DNA of 64,000 nt from Cognatitamlana sp035818475 (GTDB lineage Bacteria; Bacteroidota; Bacteroidia; Flavobacteriales; Flavobacteriaceae). The translations under genes were made by a program, and so were the position numbers. Each line of letters opens with the position of its first letter. The stretch's first letter is position 1. The stretch covers positions 1,736,001-1,800,000 of the forward strand of contig NZ_JAYMGV010000001.1 in NCBI RefSeq assembly GCF_035818475.1. Direction: 5' to 3'. This document shows, piece after piece, positions 9,156-17,884 of the stretch. The notes beneath the pieces are model-generated. The model searched no databases. It was not told the origin of the DNA and worked only from the letters and a program-made list of their open reading frames with translations.

Positions 9156-11243
9156 ATGAGAGAAAATACACGTAGCAGTTACCCAAATCTGATTTTAAAA
9201 ATAATAAGAGCCAGTGGCTTGACCTACCTACTTTTTTTTATAGGAACCTTGAGTTTTGTAAATGCTCAAAGCCCAAATGCGCATGAGAATGCCACTGTTG
9301 ACGGTGGTGAAATAACAACGTTAGAAGGTGAAACATATATTGAAGTTTGTGTTGGAGATGGTGTTCCGGATTTTGTAGATGTTATCCTTGAAGGAGCTTC
9401 CGGCAGGGTAAAACAATGGATTATAACAGACGACCAAAATAACATCTTGGATTTACCTGAAGAACCACCATTTGATTTTGATGGTGCTCCACCCGGAGAT
9501 TGTAGGATTTGGCATTTGTCATATAATGGGATAAAGCCCTTGGTTGACCCATCGGGACAAGGTAAATTCACTAAAAATTTAGCTGATATCAGAGGGAAGT
9601 TTGATCTGTCAAATTATATTGAAGTAAAAAGAATACAGCAACCCAAAGGAGGAGAAATTTCTCTGGAAGACGGTTCTACAGAAATTGAAATATGTGCCGG
9701 AGACGGTGTGTCTGATATGTTTGAAGTTACACTTACAGGAGCTGAGGGGCCAGATATGATTTGGCTTATTACAGATACAGATGCCAATATCTTGGATACT
9801 TCAACCGATAATGTTTTTGATTTTGAAGGTGCAGGCTCAGGAACCTGTTTGATATGGCATTTAAGTTATGCTGAGAATGTTAGTTTGGATGGTGTAACCA
9901 ATGCCGCAGATTTGATGGGATGCTTTGATTTGTCTAACCCAATCACTGTGATTAGAAATGGTGTAAATGCCGGAAGTATAGAAATAGCCAATGACGGCGG
10001 AATAGAGATAGAGATTTGTGCAGGTGATGGTGTGAGTGATGCTTTTGATGTGGTTGTAAATGGCGAAACCGATGGGAATTTAGGATGGGTAATTACAGAT
10101 AATGCGGCAGATCCGGAAATATTGGGATTGCCAGATGGACCTCCATTTGATCTGGAAGGTGCTGGTTCCGGTACCTGTTTGATATGGCATATTAGTTTTA
10201 GGGATGGGCTGACAGGTGCTGAAATTGGTAATAAAGTATCCGATTTATCAGACTGTTATGTGCTGTCCAATCCAATTACGGTGATTCGACTTGGTGTAAA
10301 TGCCGGAAGTATAGAAATAGCCAATGATGGCGGAGCAGAGATAGAGATTTGTGCAGGCGATGGTGTGAGTGATGCTTTTGATATAATTGTAAATGGCGAA
10401 ACCGACGGGAATTTGGGATGGGTAATTACAGATAATGCGGCAGATCCGGAAATATTGGGATTGCCTGATGGCCCTCCATTTGATTTGGAAGGTGCTGGTT
10501 CCGGTACCTGTTTGATATGGCACATTAGTTTTAGGGATGGATTGACAGGTGCTGAAGTTGGTAATAAAGTATCTGATCTGGCAGGGTGTTTTAGTCTTTC
10601 AAATGCTATTACGGTAATTAGAAACGGTGTTAACGGCGGAACCATTTCGGGAGGTACAGATAATACCTTTAGTTTTACAGTGGGGGACGGCACAGAAGAT
10701 AAAATTTCCGAAGGAGATATTACTCTTGAAGGTAATATTGGAGATAAGTTTGCCTGGGTGGTTACCAATTCTGATGGGACAATAATTTTGGACTTGCCTA
10801 ATTCTTATTCAGATGTTAATTTTGATACTTCACCCGCGGGTACCTGCCTGATATGGCACATGAGCTATAAGGAAGGGTTAAATGGACTTGAGCCCCCGGA
10901 AGAAGGAGATCATTTGGTTTCAGGCCTTGAGGGGTGTTTTAGCTTATCTAACTCTATTAAAGTTGAAAGAACAGCAGCATCTACTGGAAAAGTGTTAATA
11001 TATCCAAATCCGGCTAAAACTATTGCTCATTTAAGTGTTACAGATAATGAAGATGCAGATATAAGTGTAGCAGTTTATAATTTGCAGAATAGGAAAGTAT
11101 ATGATGGAACTTTAAAAGCCGGCTTAACCGGGAATATAATGCCTTCAATTGATGTAAGTCATTATACAAGTGGAATATACTTTGTGGTTATTCAAGATAA
11201 CTACAGTGGAACTAAAACTATAAAGCGTTTGGTGGTCAAATAA
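9156..11243 (+). CDS. T9SS-secreted protein with five approximately 110-residue repeats
   Basis: 695 residues. A signal peptide (LTYLLFFIGTLSFVNAQ) is followed by five repeats starting near residues 49, 164, 272, 383 and 494, and by a T9SS type A sorting domain from about 612 (VLIYPNPA to the basic end). Each repeat has the pattern E-[IV]-C-x-GDG, then WxITD, then GTCLIWHxSY or similar, then GCFxLSN-x-ITV. The paired cysteines probably form disulphides; repeat 5 lacks the first one and repeat 1 has lost GCF. I do not know a name for this repeat. It is likely a cell-surface or secreted protein. AGGAGG lies only 2 bases before the ATG, too close for a normal ribosome site. Confidence 0.75.
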   Translation: MRENTRSSYPNLILKIIRASGLTYLLFFIGTLSFVNAQSPNAHENATVDGGEITTLEGETYIEVCVGDGVPDFVDVILEGASGRVKQWIITDDQNNILDLPEEPPFDFDGAPPGDCRIWHLSYNGIKPLVDPSGQGKFTKNLADIRGKFDLSNYIEVKRIQQPKGGEISLEDGSTEIEICAGDGVSDMFEVTLTGAEGPDMIWLITDTDANILDTSTDNVFDFEGAGSGTCLIWHLSYAENVSLDGVTNAADLMGCFDLSNPITVIRNGVNAGSIEIANDGGIEIEICAGDGVSDAFDVVVNGETDGNLGWVITDNAADPEILGLPDGPPFDLEGAGSGTCLIWHISFRDGLTGAEIGNKVSDLSDCYVLSNPITVIRLGVNAGSIEIANDGGAEIEICAGDGVSDAFDIIVNGETDGNLGWVITDNAADPEILGLPDGPPFDLEGAGSGTCLIWHISFRDGLTGAEVGNKVSDLAGCFSLSNAITVIRNGVNGGTISGGTDNTFSFTVGDGTEDKISEGDITLEGNIGDKFAWVVTNSDGTIILDLPNSYSDVNFDTSPAGTCLIWHMSYKEGLNGLEPPEEGDHLVSGLEGCFSLSNSIKVERTAASTGKVLIYPNPAKTIAHLSVTDNEDADISVAVYNLQNRKVYDGTLKAGLTGNIMPSIDVSHYTSGIYFVVIQDNYSGTKTIKRLVVK
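9960..10625 (+). repeat. Direct tandem repeat, 333-base period, inside the T9SS protein gene
   Basis: Copies at 9960-10292 and 10293-10625 are nearly identical in DNA; both start with GGTGTAAATGCCGGAAG. They encode repeats 3 and 4 (111 residues each), differing at only a few residues, while repeats 1, 2 and 5 have diverged. This points to recent duplication or gene conversion. Confidence 0.85.
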
Positions 11244-11272
11244 GTTTATTGCCATATGCTATCTTAAATGAT

Positions 11273-11306
11273 AAAAAGGTTCTAATATTTTTAGAACCTT
11301 TTTTTT
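11273..11306. terminator. Bidirectional rho-independent terminator
   Basis: AGGTTCTAA (11277-11285) pairs perfectly with TTAGAACCT (11291-11299) around a 5-base loop, flanked by A-runs on the left and eight T on the right. It serves the T9SS protein gene on plus and the GT2 gene on minus. The GT2 stop codon (11291-11293) lies inside the stem. Confidence 0.85.
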
Positions 11307-12136
11307 ATACCTTTCCATCTTATTTCCCTGATGAATTTACCTTCTTCCTCAGAGACCAGATGGAGTGCCTTTTCTTTTTTAGCTTTGAAATACCCTGCCA
11401 TGTAATCTTTAAACAAACCGAATTGTTGTTTCTTTATAGCTAGTTTTAGTGCTGAAATAAGTGTAATAACAAAACCATAACGCATTTTATACATGGCTTC
11501 ACCCTGTAAGTATTTTGAAGCTTTATTATAACCGGACCCGGTTGGTTTTAGGTGTCTTACGTGTAATGACTCATCGGTTAAAATAGACCAACCGTAGTAT
11601 TTAGCTAATAGCTCATCTACAGTATCCCAACCCATGGACCGCTTAAGTTTTCCAATTTTATGGAAGCATGCCTTTCTATATGCTTTTAAAGCGCCGCGAA
11701 TATGATCCTTTCGGGTTAGGTTTTCTAAAACCCAATCTCCATTTTTTTCAATATAGCAAAACCCTGAAGCCATACCTAATTGGTCTTCATTATTAAAGTG
11801 GAAGGCGAGTTTTTCTAAATAATTATTCGGAAAAATTAAATCCGCATCAAACTTACAAATGACATCATAGTTGTCATCTAAAATGTCATAGCCTTTGTAA
11901 AAAGCATTAACAATTTTTGACCCCGGCAAGTGTTCGTTAGAGGACTTTGAGTTTATCAGAGTGATCCAGGGGTGTTTAGCTGAATATGCTTCAACTATGT
12001 CTTGAGTTTTATCGGTAGAGTTATCATTTACTACAACAATTTGTTTAGGTAAAAGAGTTTGATTTACCAGAGAATCCAATGTGAGTCCAATGGAAGAGGC
12101 TTCATTATGGGCAGGGATAACAATATAAAAATCCAA
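11291..12136 (-). CDS. Glycosyltransferase family 2
   Basis: 281 residues with a GT-A fold: IVIPAHNEASSIGLTLDSL at the N-terminus, VVVNDNSTDKTQD, and the metal-binding DAD motif in CKFDADLIFP. It transfers a sugar from a nucleotide-sugar donor in the cytoplasm. The C-terminus is basic and has no clear membrane span. It is the third gene of a minus-strand operon after a KASIII-like gene and a methyltransferase gene, 33 bases from the latter, so the acceptor may be a lipid made or modified by them. Acceptor and sugar cannot be read from the sequence. Confidence 0.85.
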   Translation of the reverse strand: MDFYIVIPAHNEASSIGLTLDSLVNQTLLPKQIVVVNDNSTDKTQDIVEAYSAKHPWITLINSKSSNEHLPGSKIVNAFYKGYDILDDNYDVICKFDADLIFPNNYLEKLAFHFNNEDQLGMASGFCYIEKNGDWVLENLTRKDHIRGALKAYRKACFHKIGKLKRSMGWDTVDELLAKYYGWSILTDESLHVRHLKPTGSGYNKASKYLQGEAMYKMRYGFVITLISALKLAIKKQQFGLFKDYMAGYFKAKKEKALHLVSEEEGKFIREIRWKGIKKRF

Positions 12137-12169
12137 AACCTTAGTTAGTGTTAGTGGTTAATATTCAAG

Positions 12170-12691
12170 CTAAATCCTTTCAGCATAAACTATATAGTAC
12201 CTTGGAGTAAACCACCTCAGGGCAGGTCTAATACCTATTTTTTTTGTTGGATTGGTCCACTTTTGTCTGTCAATTATTTTCCATCCGGCCTTTTCCAATA
12301 ACCAATCAAACTGCCAATCTTCAAATTCATGATAATGTCTGTCAAGCATATCGATATTGCTTCGGTATGCTGATGAAAACCAAAGCTTTAAAGGTACACT
12401 GGCTACTAATTTATCTGCCTTTATAGATTTTAAAACGGTAAATGGAGAAAGTAGGTGCTCAAAAATTTCAAATGCAGTAATAACATCAGCATTTGAATTC
12501 AGAATGGTTGATGTGTCAATGTCCAAATCCTCTCCCTTGGTATTTTCAACAGTATAACCATGTTCTTGCATGATTTTAGTAAATGGGTTAACAACACCCA
12601 AATCTAAAATGCTTTCTGATGGAGCTACATGTTTTTTAAGAAAGTTAATAGTGTACTTAAAGCGTTTGTTTGGAAAGGTCTTTTCGTACAT
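12170..12691 (-). CDS. Small class I SAM-dependent methyltransferase
   Basis: 173 residues. SILDLGVVNPFTK resembles motif I of the SAM-binding fold, EDLDID would be the acidic end of strand 2, and ADVITAFEIFEHL is the usual motif after it. The protein is short for the fold but appears complete. It starts 2 bases after the KASIII-like stop, so the two are tightly coupled. The methyl acceptor is not evident. Confidence 0.7.
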   Translation of the reverse strand: MYEKTFPNKRFKYTINFLKKHVAPSESILDLGVVNPFTKIMQEHGYTVENTKGEDLDIDTSTILNSNADVITAFEIFEHLLSPFTVLKSIKADKLVASVPLKLWFSSAYRSNIDMLDRHYHEFEDWQFDWLLEKAGWKIIDRQKWTNPTKKIGIRPALRWFTPRYYIVYAERI

Positions 12692-12693
12692 GG

Positions 12694-13752
12694 TTACACT
12701 TTATAAACAATAGCGTTTAGATGCATTCCTGCACCAACGCTTGCAAAAATAACAACATCACCTTTGGTCAAACTATGATTTTCCAGTTGGTTATTTTTAA
12801 CCAAGTCATAAAGTGTTGGTACTGTAGCTACAGAACTATTTCCTAACTTTTGAATGCTCATTGGCATAACGTGTTCCGGAATATCTGTTTTGTATAATCT
12901 GTAAAAACGTTTTAAAATGGCCTCATCCATTTTCTCATTAGCCTGATGAATAAATATTTTTTTAACGTCTTTAATATCAACACCGCTATTGTCCAAACAG
13001 GCCTTCATGGCTTTTGGAACTTCTACTAAGGCAAATTCGTAAATTTTACGACCTTCCATTTTCATATAGCGTGTATCACTTGAAACATCAGTATTATTTG
13101 AGTTTCCAAAGTATAGATAATAAGCCTCATCATAGGTGAAACTTGCTGTTTCATGTGCTAAAATGCCTCCGTTGTCATTGGTAGCTTCAATAATGGTAGC
13201 ACCGGCTCCATCCGAAAAAATCATGGCATCTCTATCATAATGATCAATAACTCTTGACAGGGTTTCAGATCCAATGACCAAACATCGTTTTGCCATACCT
13301 GCTTTGATAAACGCATTGGCTTGTATAACACCTTCTACCCAACCCGGGCAGCCAAATAAAATATCATAAGCCACACATTTTGGATTTTTAATGCGTAAAC
13401 TATGCTTTACTCTTGAGGCTAAAGATGGCAACACATCGCTTTGAATGGTATTATGTTTAACGTCGCCAAAATTATGGGCAACAATAATATAATCTATAGT
13501 TTCAGGATCTATTTGAGAATCATCAATAGCTTTTTCAGCAGCAAAGAAAGCCAGATCAGATGATGTAAGATGAGGTTTTGCATACCGACGTTCAGAAATA
13601 CCGGTAATGGCTTTAAACTTTTCTACAATAACCTCATTTGGGGCATCAATAGCGGTTCCGTCTGAATTTAAAAAAGTGTGATTGTGAAAACTTTCGTTTT
13701 TTTCAACTTGTGCAGGAATATAGCTTCCTGTACCGGTAATCTTAATATTCAT
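12694..13752 (-). CDS. 3-oxoacyl-ACP synthase III family protein (FabH-like)
   Basis: 352 residues of a thiolase-fold condensing enzyme. The KASIII triad is present: Cys135 in LFGCPGW, His269 in FIHQANEKM and the Asn of KLGNSSVATV. Housekeeping FabH is nearer 330 residues and has different motifs (MNIKITGTGSYIPAQVEKNE here), so this is likely a specialised KASIII priming or condensing a dedicated acyl chain. It is the first gene of an operon with a methyltransferase and a GT2 glycosyltransferase, suggesting a modified lipid or glycolipid. Product identity is inference only. Confidence 0.85.
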   Translation of the reverse strand: MNIKITGTGSYIPAQVEKNESFHNHTFLNSDGTAIDAPNEVIVEKFKAITGISERRYAKPHLTSSDLAFFAAEKAIDDSQIDPETIDYIIVAHNFGDVKHNTIQSDVLPSLASRVKHSLRIKNPKCVAYDILFGCPGWVEGVIQANAFIKAGMAKRCLVIGSETLSRVIDHYDRDAMIFSDGAGATIIEATNDNGGILAHETASFTYDEAYYLYFGNSNNTDVSSDTRYMKMEGRKIYEFALVEVPKAMKACLDNSGVDIKDVKKIFIHQANEKMDEAILKRFYRLYKTDIPEHVMPMSIQKLGNSSVATVPTLYDLVKNNQLENHSLTKGDVVIFASVGAGMHLNAIVYKV

Positions 13753-13782
13753 AAAAGTATTGCTATTAATTTTCTAAAACAA

Positions 13783-13813
13783 CAAATATAATTGTATCTA
13801 TAAACCAAATCAA
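13783..13813 (-). promoter_or_regulatory. Promoter of the KASIII / methyltransferase / GT2 operon
   Basis: On the minus strand, TTG (complement of 13811-13813) is followed 20 bases later by TATATTTG (complement of 13783-13790), a full -33/-7 match. The box ends 30 bases before the ATG at 13752. Confidence 0.6.
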
Positions 13814-13855
13814 CCCAGTTTCATTAAATTTTACGATGTCCAACCACCGTTTTTG

Positions 13856-16699
13856 CTATGCATAGGCTTCAATAGGTACACATGAGCAAATCAAATTTCT
13901 ATCACCATAAGCATCATCAACACGTCTCACACTTGGCCAAAACTTACTGTCTTTAATATAATTTAAAGGAAAAGCGGCTTCCTCTCTGGTATATGGTAAA
14001 TGCCATTCGTCTGATGTAATCATTTCCAGAGTATGAGGTGCATTTTTTAAAACATTATTGGTATCTGATTTTGAAACACTGTCAATTTCTTTTCTGATGG
14101 AAATCATAGCATTGCAGAATCTGTCAATTTCCGCTTTACTTTCACTTTCAGTTGGTTCTATCATTAATGTTCCGGCAACAGGAAATGATACTGTAGGCGC
14201 ATGGAAACCATAATCCATTAATCGTTTTGCAATATCTGTTACTTCAATGCCATTAGCTTTAAATGGTCTGCAATCCACAATCATTTCATGAGCTGCTCTA
14301 CCACGTTCTCCGGAATATAAGGTGTCAAAACTACCTTGCAGGCGATGTTTGATATAGTTGGCGTTTAAAATGGCTATTTTAGTTGATTCTGTTAATCCTT
14401 GGGCTCCCAACATTTTGATGTAGCCATAAGAAATTAAACAGGCCAATGCAGAGCCAAAAGGCGCGGCAGAAATAGCTGTAATAGCCTTGTCTCCTCCCGT
14501 TTTTACAATGGGGTTTCCTGGTAAAAACGGAACCAATTGCTTTGCAACACAAATGGGACCTACTCCAGGGCCGCCCCCTCCATGGGGTATGGCAAATGTT
14601 TTATGTAAGTTCAGGTGACAAACGTCAGCACCAATATTACCGGGATTAGTGAGTCCTACCTGGGCATTCATGTTAGCTCCGTCCATATATACTTGTCCGC
14701 CGTTATCATGTACAACTTTTGTAATCTCTTTTATAGCAGATTCATAAACACCGTGGGTAGACGGATAGGTTACCATTAAGGCAGCTAAGTTGTCTTTATG
14801 TAATTCTGCTTTTTCACGCAGATCATCTACATCAATATTTCCTTCTGCCGTAGATTTTGTTACAACCACTTTCATACCGGCCATAACTGCACTTGCAGGA
14901 TTGGTTCCATGTGCAGATGATGGAATCAAACAAATATTTCTATGATGGTCACCACGAGATTCATGATAAGCTTTTATAACCATGAGCCCCGCAAACTCCC
15001 CCTGAGCACCAGAATTTGGTTGGAGAGAGGTAGCAGCAAAGCCGGTAATTTCGGTTAATTGGTCTTCTAATTCCCTTAAAACCGTTAAATAACCCTTGGC
15101 TTGTTTTAAAGGTGCAAACGGGTGAATATTTCCCCATTTAAACCAACTTAAAGGGAGCATTTCAGAAGCTGCATTTAATTTCATTGTACAGGAACCTAAC
15201 GAAATCATAGAGTGATTTAATGCCAAATCTTTACGTTCTAAGGTTTTTATATAACGCATCAATTCTGTTTCAGAATGATAGGTGTTGAACACAGGTTCAG
15301 TTAAAAAATCTGAAGTTCTCTGTAATGATTCTGAAATATTATTATGGGATTCAACGGTAGAAATAACTATAGTATCTTTCCCGGCGGCTTCTGCAAAAAT
15401 GGATATTAAGTAGTTAATATCTCTAATTGAGGTTGTTTCATTAATAGAAATAGCTACAGAATTTTTGTCAGGGTAATGTAAGTTAACCTTCTTTTCGGTA
15501 GCAATCTTTTTAATTTTTTTAGACTTTGTTTTTATTTGAAGGGTGTCAAAATAAGAGGTGTTTATTTGTTCATACCCTAAGTCTTTTAAAGCATTGGCCA
15601 AAGTAGCCGCTTTATTGTGTACTTTGTTGGCAATAAATTTTAAGCCTTTTGGTCCGTGATATACGGCATACATACTGGCCATTACAGCAAGCAATACTTG
15701 TGCCGTACAAATATTAGAAGTGGCTTTATCTCGTTTTATATGTTGTTCTCTAGTTTGAAGGGCCATACGCAATGCACGGTTATCATTAGCGTCTTTGGTT
15801 ACCCCAATGATACGTCCCGGTATATCACGTTTGTAAGCTTCTTTAGTGGCAAAATATGCCGCGTGAGGACCACCATATCCCATAGGGATACCAAAACGTT
15901 GTGTAGTGCCTATTACCACATCAGCTCCAAACTTACCCGGAGCCTCAAGTTTTACCAAGCTTAAAATATCAGCAGCTACTGCTACTTTAATCCTGGCATC
16001 TTTAGCCTGACTAATGAAAGATTTAATATCAGTAATTTGTCCATCTTTTCCGGGGTATTGCAGTAGAGCACCAAAATAATCAGCAGAAAAGTCAAAGGTG
16101 TCTTCGTTTCCTATAATTAATTCTATGCCTATTGGATTGGCCCTTGTTTCAAGTAATGATAATGTTTGTGGTAAAACGTTTTCTGAAACAAAAAACTTAT
16201 TGATTCCTGCCTTTTTCTGATCACGTTCACGAACAGCAAATAACAAACTCATAGCTTCGGCTGCTGCGGTACTTTCATCAAGAAGAGAAGCGTTGGCTAT
16301 TTCCATACCGGTAAGGTCAATAACCATGGTTTGAAAATTTAGTAAAGCTTCCAGTCTCCCTTGTGCAATTTCAGCTTGATATGGAGTATATGCTGTGTAC
16401 CAACCCGGGTTTTCTAAAATATTTCGCTGAATAACAGCTGGCATGACTGTAGGGTGATACCCTAAACCTATATAAGTTTTACGAGCCTTGTTTAACTTTG
16501 ATAGATCATGAATATGTAGTAAGTATTCATGTTCTGTCATTGGCTCGTCTAAATTCAATGGTTTTTTTAAACGAATATCGTCTGGTACAGTTTCATAAAT
16601 CAACTGATCTAACGAGTCTAATCCTAAAGTTTCTAACATTAGATTTTGATCCTCTTCTCTGGGACCAATATGACGCAAGGCAAAAGCGTTTGTATTCAT
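13856..16699 (-). CDS. gcvP: Glycine dehydrogenase (aminomethyl-transferring), P-protein
   Basis: 947 residues, the usual size for the single-chain form in which the two halves (GcvPA and GcvPB) are fused. Start is the ATG at 16699 (MNTNAFALRHIGPREEDQ); the open frame upstream to 16783 is not conserved-looking and contains the promoter. The pyridoxal-phosphate lysine is Lys700 in LNLHKTFAIPHGGGGPG. The enzyme decarboxylates glycine and passes the aminomethyl group to the lipoyl H-protein of the glycine cleavage system. gcvT and gcvH are not adjacent, common in Bacteroidota. It is a monocistronic minus-strand gene. Confidence 0.96.
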   Translation of the reverse strand: MNTNAFALRHIGPREEDQNLMLETLGLDSLDQLIYETVPDDIRLKKPLNLDEPMTEHEYLLHIHDLSKLNKARKTYIGLGYHPTVMPAVIQRNILENPGWYTAYTPYQAEIAQGRLEALLNFQTMVIDLTGMEIANASLLDESTAAAEAMSLLFAVRERDQKKAGINKFFVSENVLPQTLSLLETRANPIGIELIIGNEDTFDFSADYFGALLQYPGKDGQITDIKSFISQAKDARIKVAVAADILSLVKLEAPGKFGADVVIGTTQRFGIPMGYGGPHAAYFATKEAYKRDIPGRIIGVTKDANDNRALRMALQTREQHIKRDKATSNICTAQVLLAVMASMYAVYHGPKGLKFIANKVHNKAATLANALKDLGYEQINTSYFDTLQIKTKSKKIKKIATEKKVNLHYPDKNSVAISINETTSIRDINYLISIFAEAAGKDTIVISTVESHNNISESLQRTSDFLTEPVFNTYHSETELMRYIKTLERKDLALNHSMISLGSCTMKLNAASEMLPLSWFKWGNIHPFAPLKQAKGYLTVLRELEDQLTEITGFAATSLQPNSGAQGEFAGLMVIKAYHESRGDHHRNICLIPSSAHGTNPASAVMAGMKVVVTKSTAEGNIDVDDLREKAELHKDNLAALMVTYPSTHGVYESAIKEITKVVHDNGGQVYMDGANMNAQVGLTNPGNIGADVCHLNLHKTFAIPHGGGGPGVGPICVAKQLVPFLPGNPIVKTGGDKAITAISAAPFGSALACLISYGYIKMLGAQGLTESTKIAILNANYIKHRLQGSFDTLYSGERGRAAHEMIVDCRPFKANGIEVTDIAKRLMDYGFHAPTVSFPVAGTLMIEPTESESKAEIDRFCNAMISIRKEIDSVSKSDTNNVLKNAPHTLEMITSDEWHLPYTREEAAFPLNYIKDSKFWPSVRRVDDAYGDRNLICSCVPIEAYA

Positions 16700-16726
16700 T
16701 AAAATTAAATTTGAATAAATAATTCG

Positions 16727-16734
16727 CAAAAATA
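16727..16734 (-). promoter_or_regulatory. -7 box of gcvP
   Basis: The complement reads TATTTTTG, an exact TAnnTTTG, ending 27 bases before the ATG at 16699. No clear TTG sits at the -33 distance. Its place inside the frame upstream of 16699 supports the shorter start. Confidence 0.4.
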
Positions 16735-16783
16735 CGGAATATTTAATGTGTTTTATTGCGAAAAAAGGAAAGTTTTTAACCAT

Positions 16784-16816
16784 TTGATATCTTTATGAAC
16801 ACTTTGGTTACTTTTG
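16784..16816 (+). promoter_or_regulatory. Promoter giving a leaderless transcript of the UbiA-like gene
   Basis: TTG at 16784-16786, a 22-base spacer, then TACTTTTG at 16809-16816. Only 4 bases separate the box from the ATG at 16821, so transcription would start at or next to the start codon. Confidence 0.5.
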
Positions 16817-16820
16817 TTTA

Positions 16821-17639
16821 ATGAAGTTTCTTCAACAACTTTTTAGTTTTTACATTAACAGTAGTATTCATGTGGCCTTATCTGTGTATGCATTAACATG
16901 GATAACACTGATGGAATTGAACTTAAATTACAATACACCAGTCTTGTATTTTGTGTTTTACGCCGCTATTACCGGGTATAATTTTGTAAAGTATTTTGGT
17001 ATAGCAAAGTTTCGTCACAGGCGCCTGGCAAACTGGTTGAAATTAATACAAATGCTTTCACTTGTTTGTTTCTTACTTATGTGTTTCTATGCTATTCAAT
17101 TGCAAATGATAACACTTATATTAATTGGTCTTTTTGCTGTTTTAACTTTTTTATATGCTATTCCCCTCTTGTCAAAACGTCAGAGAACACTAAGAAGTAT
17201 TAGCGGGTTGAAAATATATATTATTGCATTGGTATGGACAGGAGTTACTGTTTTTCTTCCTTTGATTGATCAGGGTTTTGATTTTACCACTGACAGTATT
17301 TTATTAGGTGTTCAGCGCTTTGTATATATTATTGTTTTGATGCTACCCTTTGAAATTAGAGATTTAAAATATGACAGTTTAAGCCTTATTACTATTCCTC
17401 AGAAATTAGGGATACAAAAGACTAAAGGACTTGGAGCTATGCTGCTTGTCATTATCTTTTTTTTAGAATATTTTAAAAATGATATTGAATTAGAAAGGTT
17501 AATACCATTTGTAATAACTATGGGGGTGACTATGGTGTTGTTATTTAACTCTAAAATTAACCAAAGTAAATACTATTGTTCTTTTGGTGTTGAAGCCCTA
17601 CCAATCTTATGGTTGGTTTTACTATTTATATTCGTTTAA
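16821..17639 (+). CDS. UbiA-like polytopic membrane protein with a degenerate active site
   Basis: 272 residues with seven to nine hydrophobic segments. The overall pattern is that of UbiA-type intramembrane prenyltransferases: FEIRDLKYD at about residues 186-194 supplies the second Asp-rich motif (DxxxD). The first motif, normally NDxxDxxxD, should fall near YNFVKYFG (about residue 54), where the aspartates are missing. It may have another activity or be a divergent family member; I would not assign a substrate. The 3' end overlaps the convergent anti-sigma gene by 18 bases. Confidence 0.55.
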   Translation: MKFLQQLFSFYINSSIHVALSVYALTWITLMELNLNYNTPVLYFVFYAAITGYNFVKYFGIAKFRHRRLANWLKLIQMLSLVCFLLMCFYAIQLQMITLILIGLFAVLTFLYAIPLLSKRQRTLRSISGLKIYIIALVWTGVTVFLPLIDQGFDFTTDSILLGVQRFVYIIVLMLPFEIRDLKYDSLSLITIPQKLGIQKTKGLGAMLLVIIFFLEYFKNDIELERLIPFVITMGVTMVLLFNSKINQSKYYCSFGVEALPILWLVLLFIFV

Positions 17640-17882
17640 AGCTTTATTAAATTCTGTTCTCATGACCTCTTTACTGGTATTGTCAAGGCATTCAACTTCA
17701 GATTTTTTAATAGCTTTAGTGAGTTTCGTATTGTTTTTAGTGTATTCTCTACAGGCCCTGCAATAAATTAAGTGTATATTGAGTTTGATTTTTTCCCATA
17801 GTGTAGCATCTTTATATTGTGTTTTATCACAAACATGATTTGCTTCATCACAAGGTATTATTACCTTTATTTTTTTACTCAT
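17622..17882 (-). CDS. Small zinc-binding anti-sigma factor
   Basis: 86 residues from the ATG at 17882. It contains NIHLIYCRACREY, giving the H-x3-C-x2-C signature of zinc-binding anti-sigma (ZAS) domains, preceded by CDEANHVC. There is no membrane span, so it would be a soluble, perhaps redox- or metal-sensitive, partner. It begins 2 bases after the stop of the ECF sigma gene, the usual arrangement for a sigma and its cognate inhibitor. A nine-residue longer start at 17909 would overlap the sigma gene. Confidence 0.75.
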   Translation of the reverse strand: MSKKIKVIIPCDEANHVCDKTQYKDATLWEKIKLNIHLIYCRACREYTKNNTKLTKAIKKSEVECLDNTSKEVMRTEFNKALNEYK

Positions 17883-17884
17883 AA

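Noticed and set aside
10256..10768. Minus-strand ORF of 170 codons
   Set aside because: Mirror of the repetitive T9SS gene; its length is due to the repeat's codon pattern.
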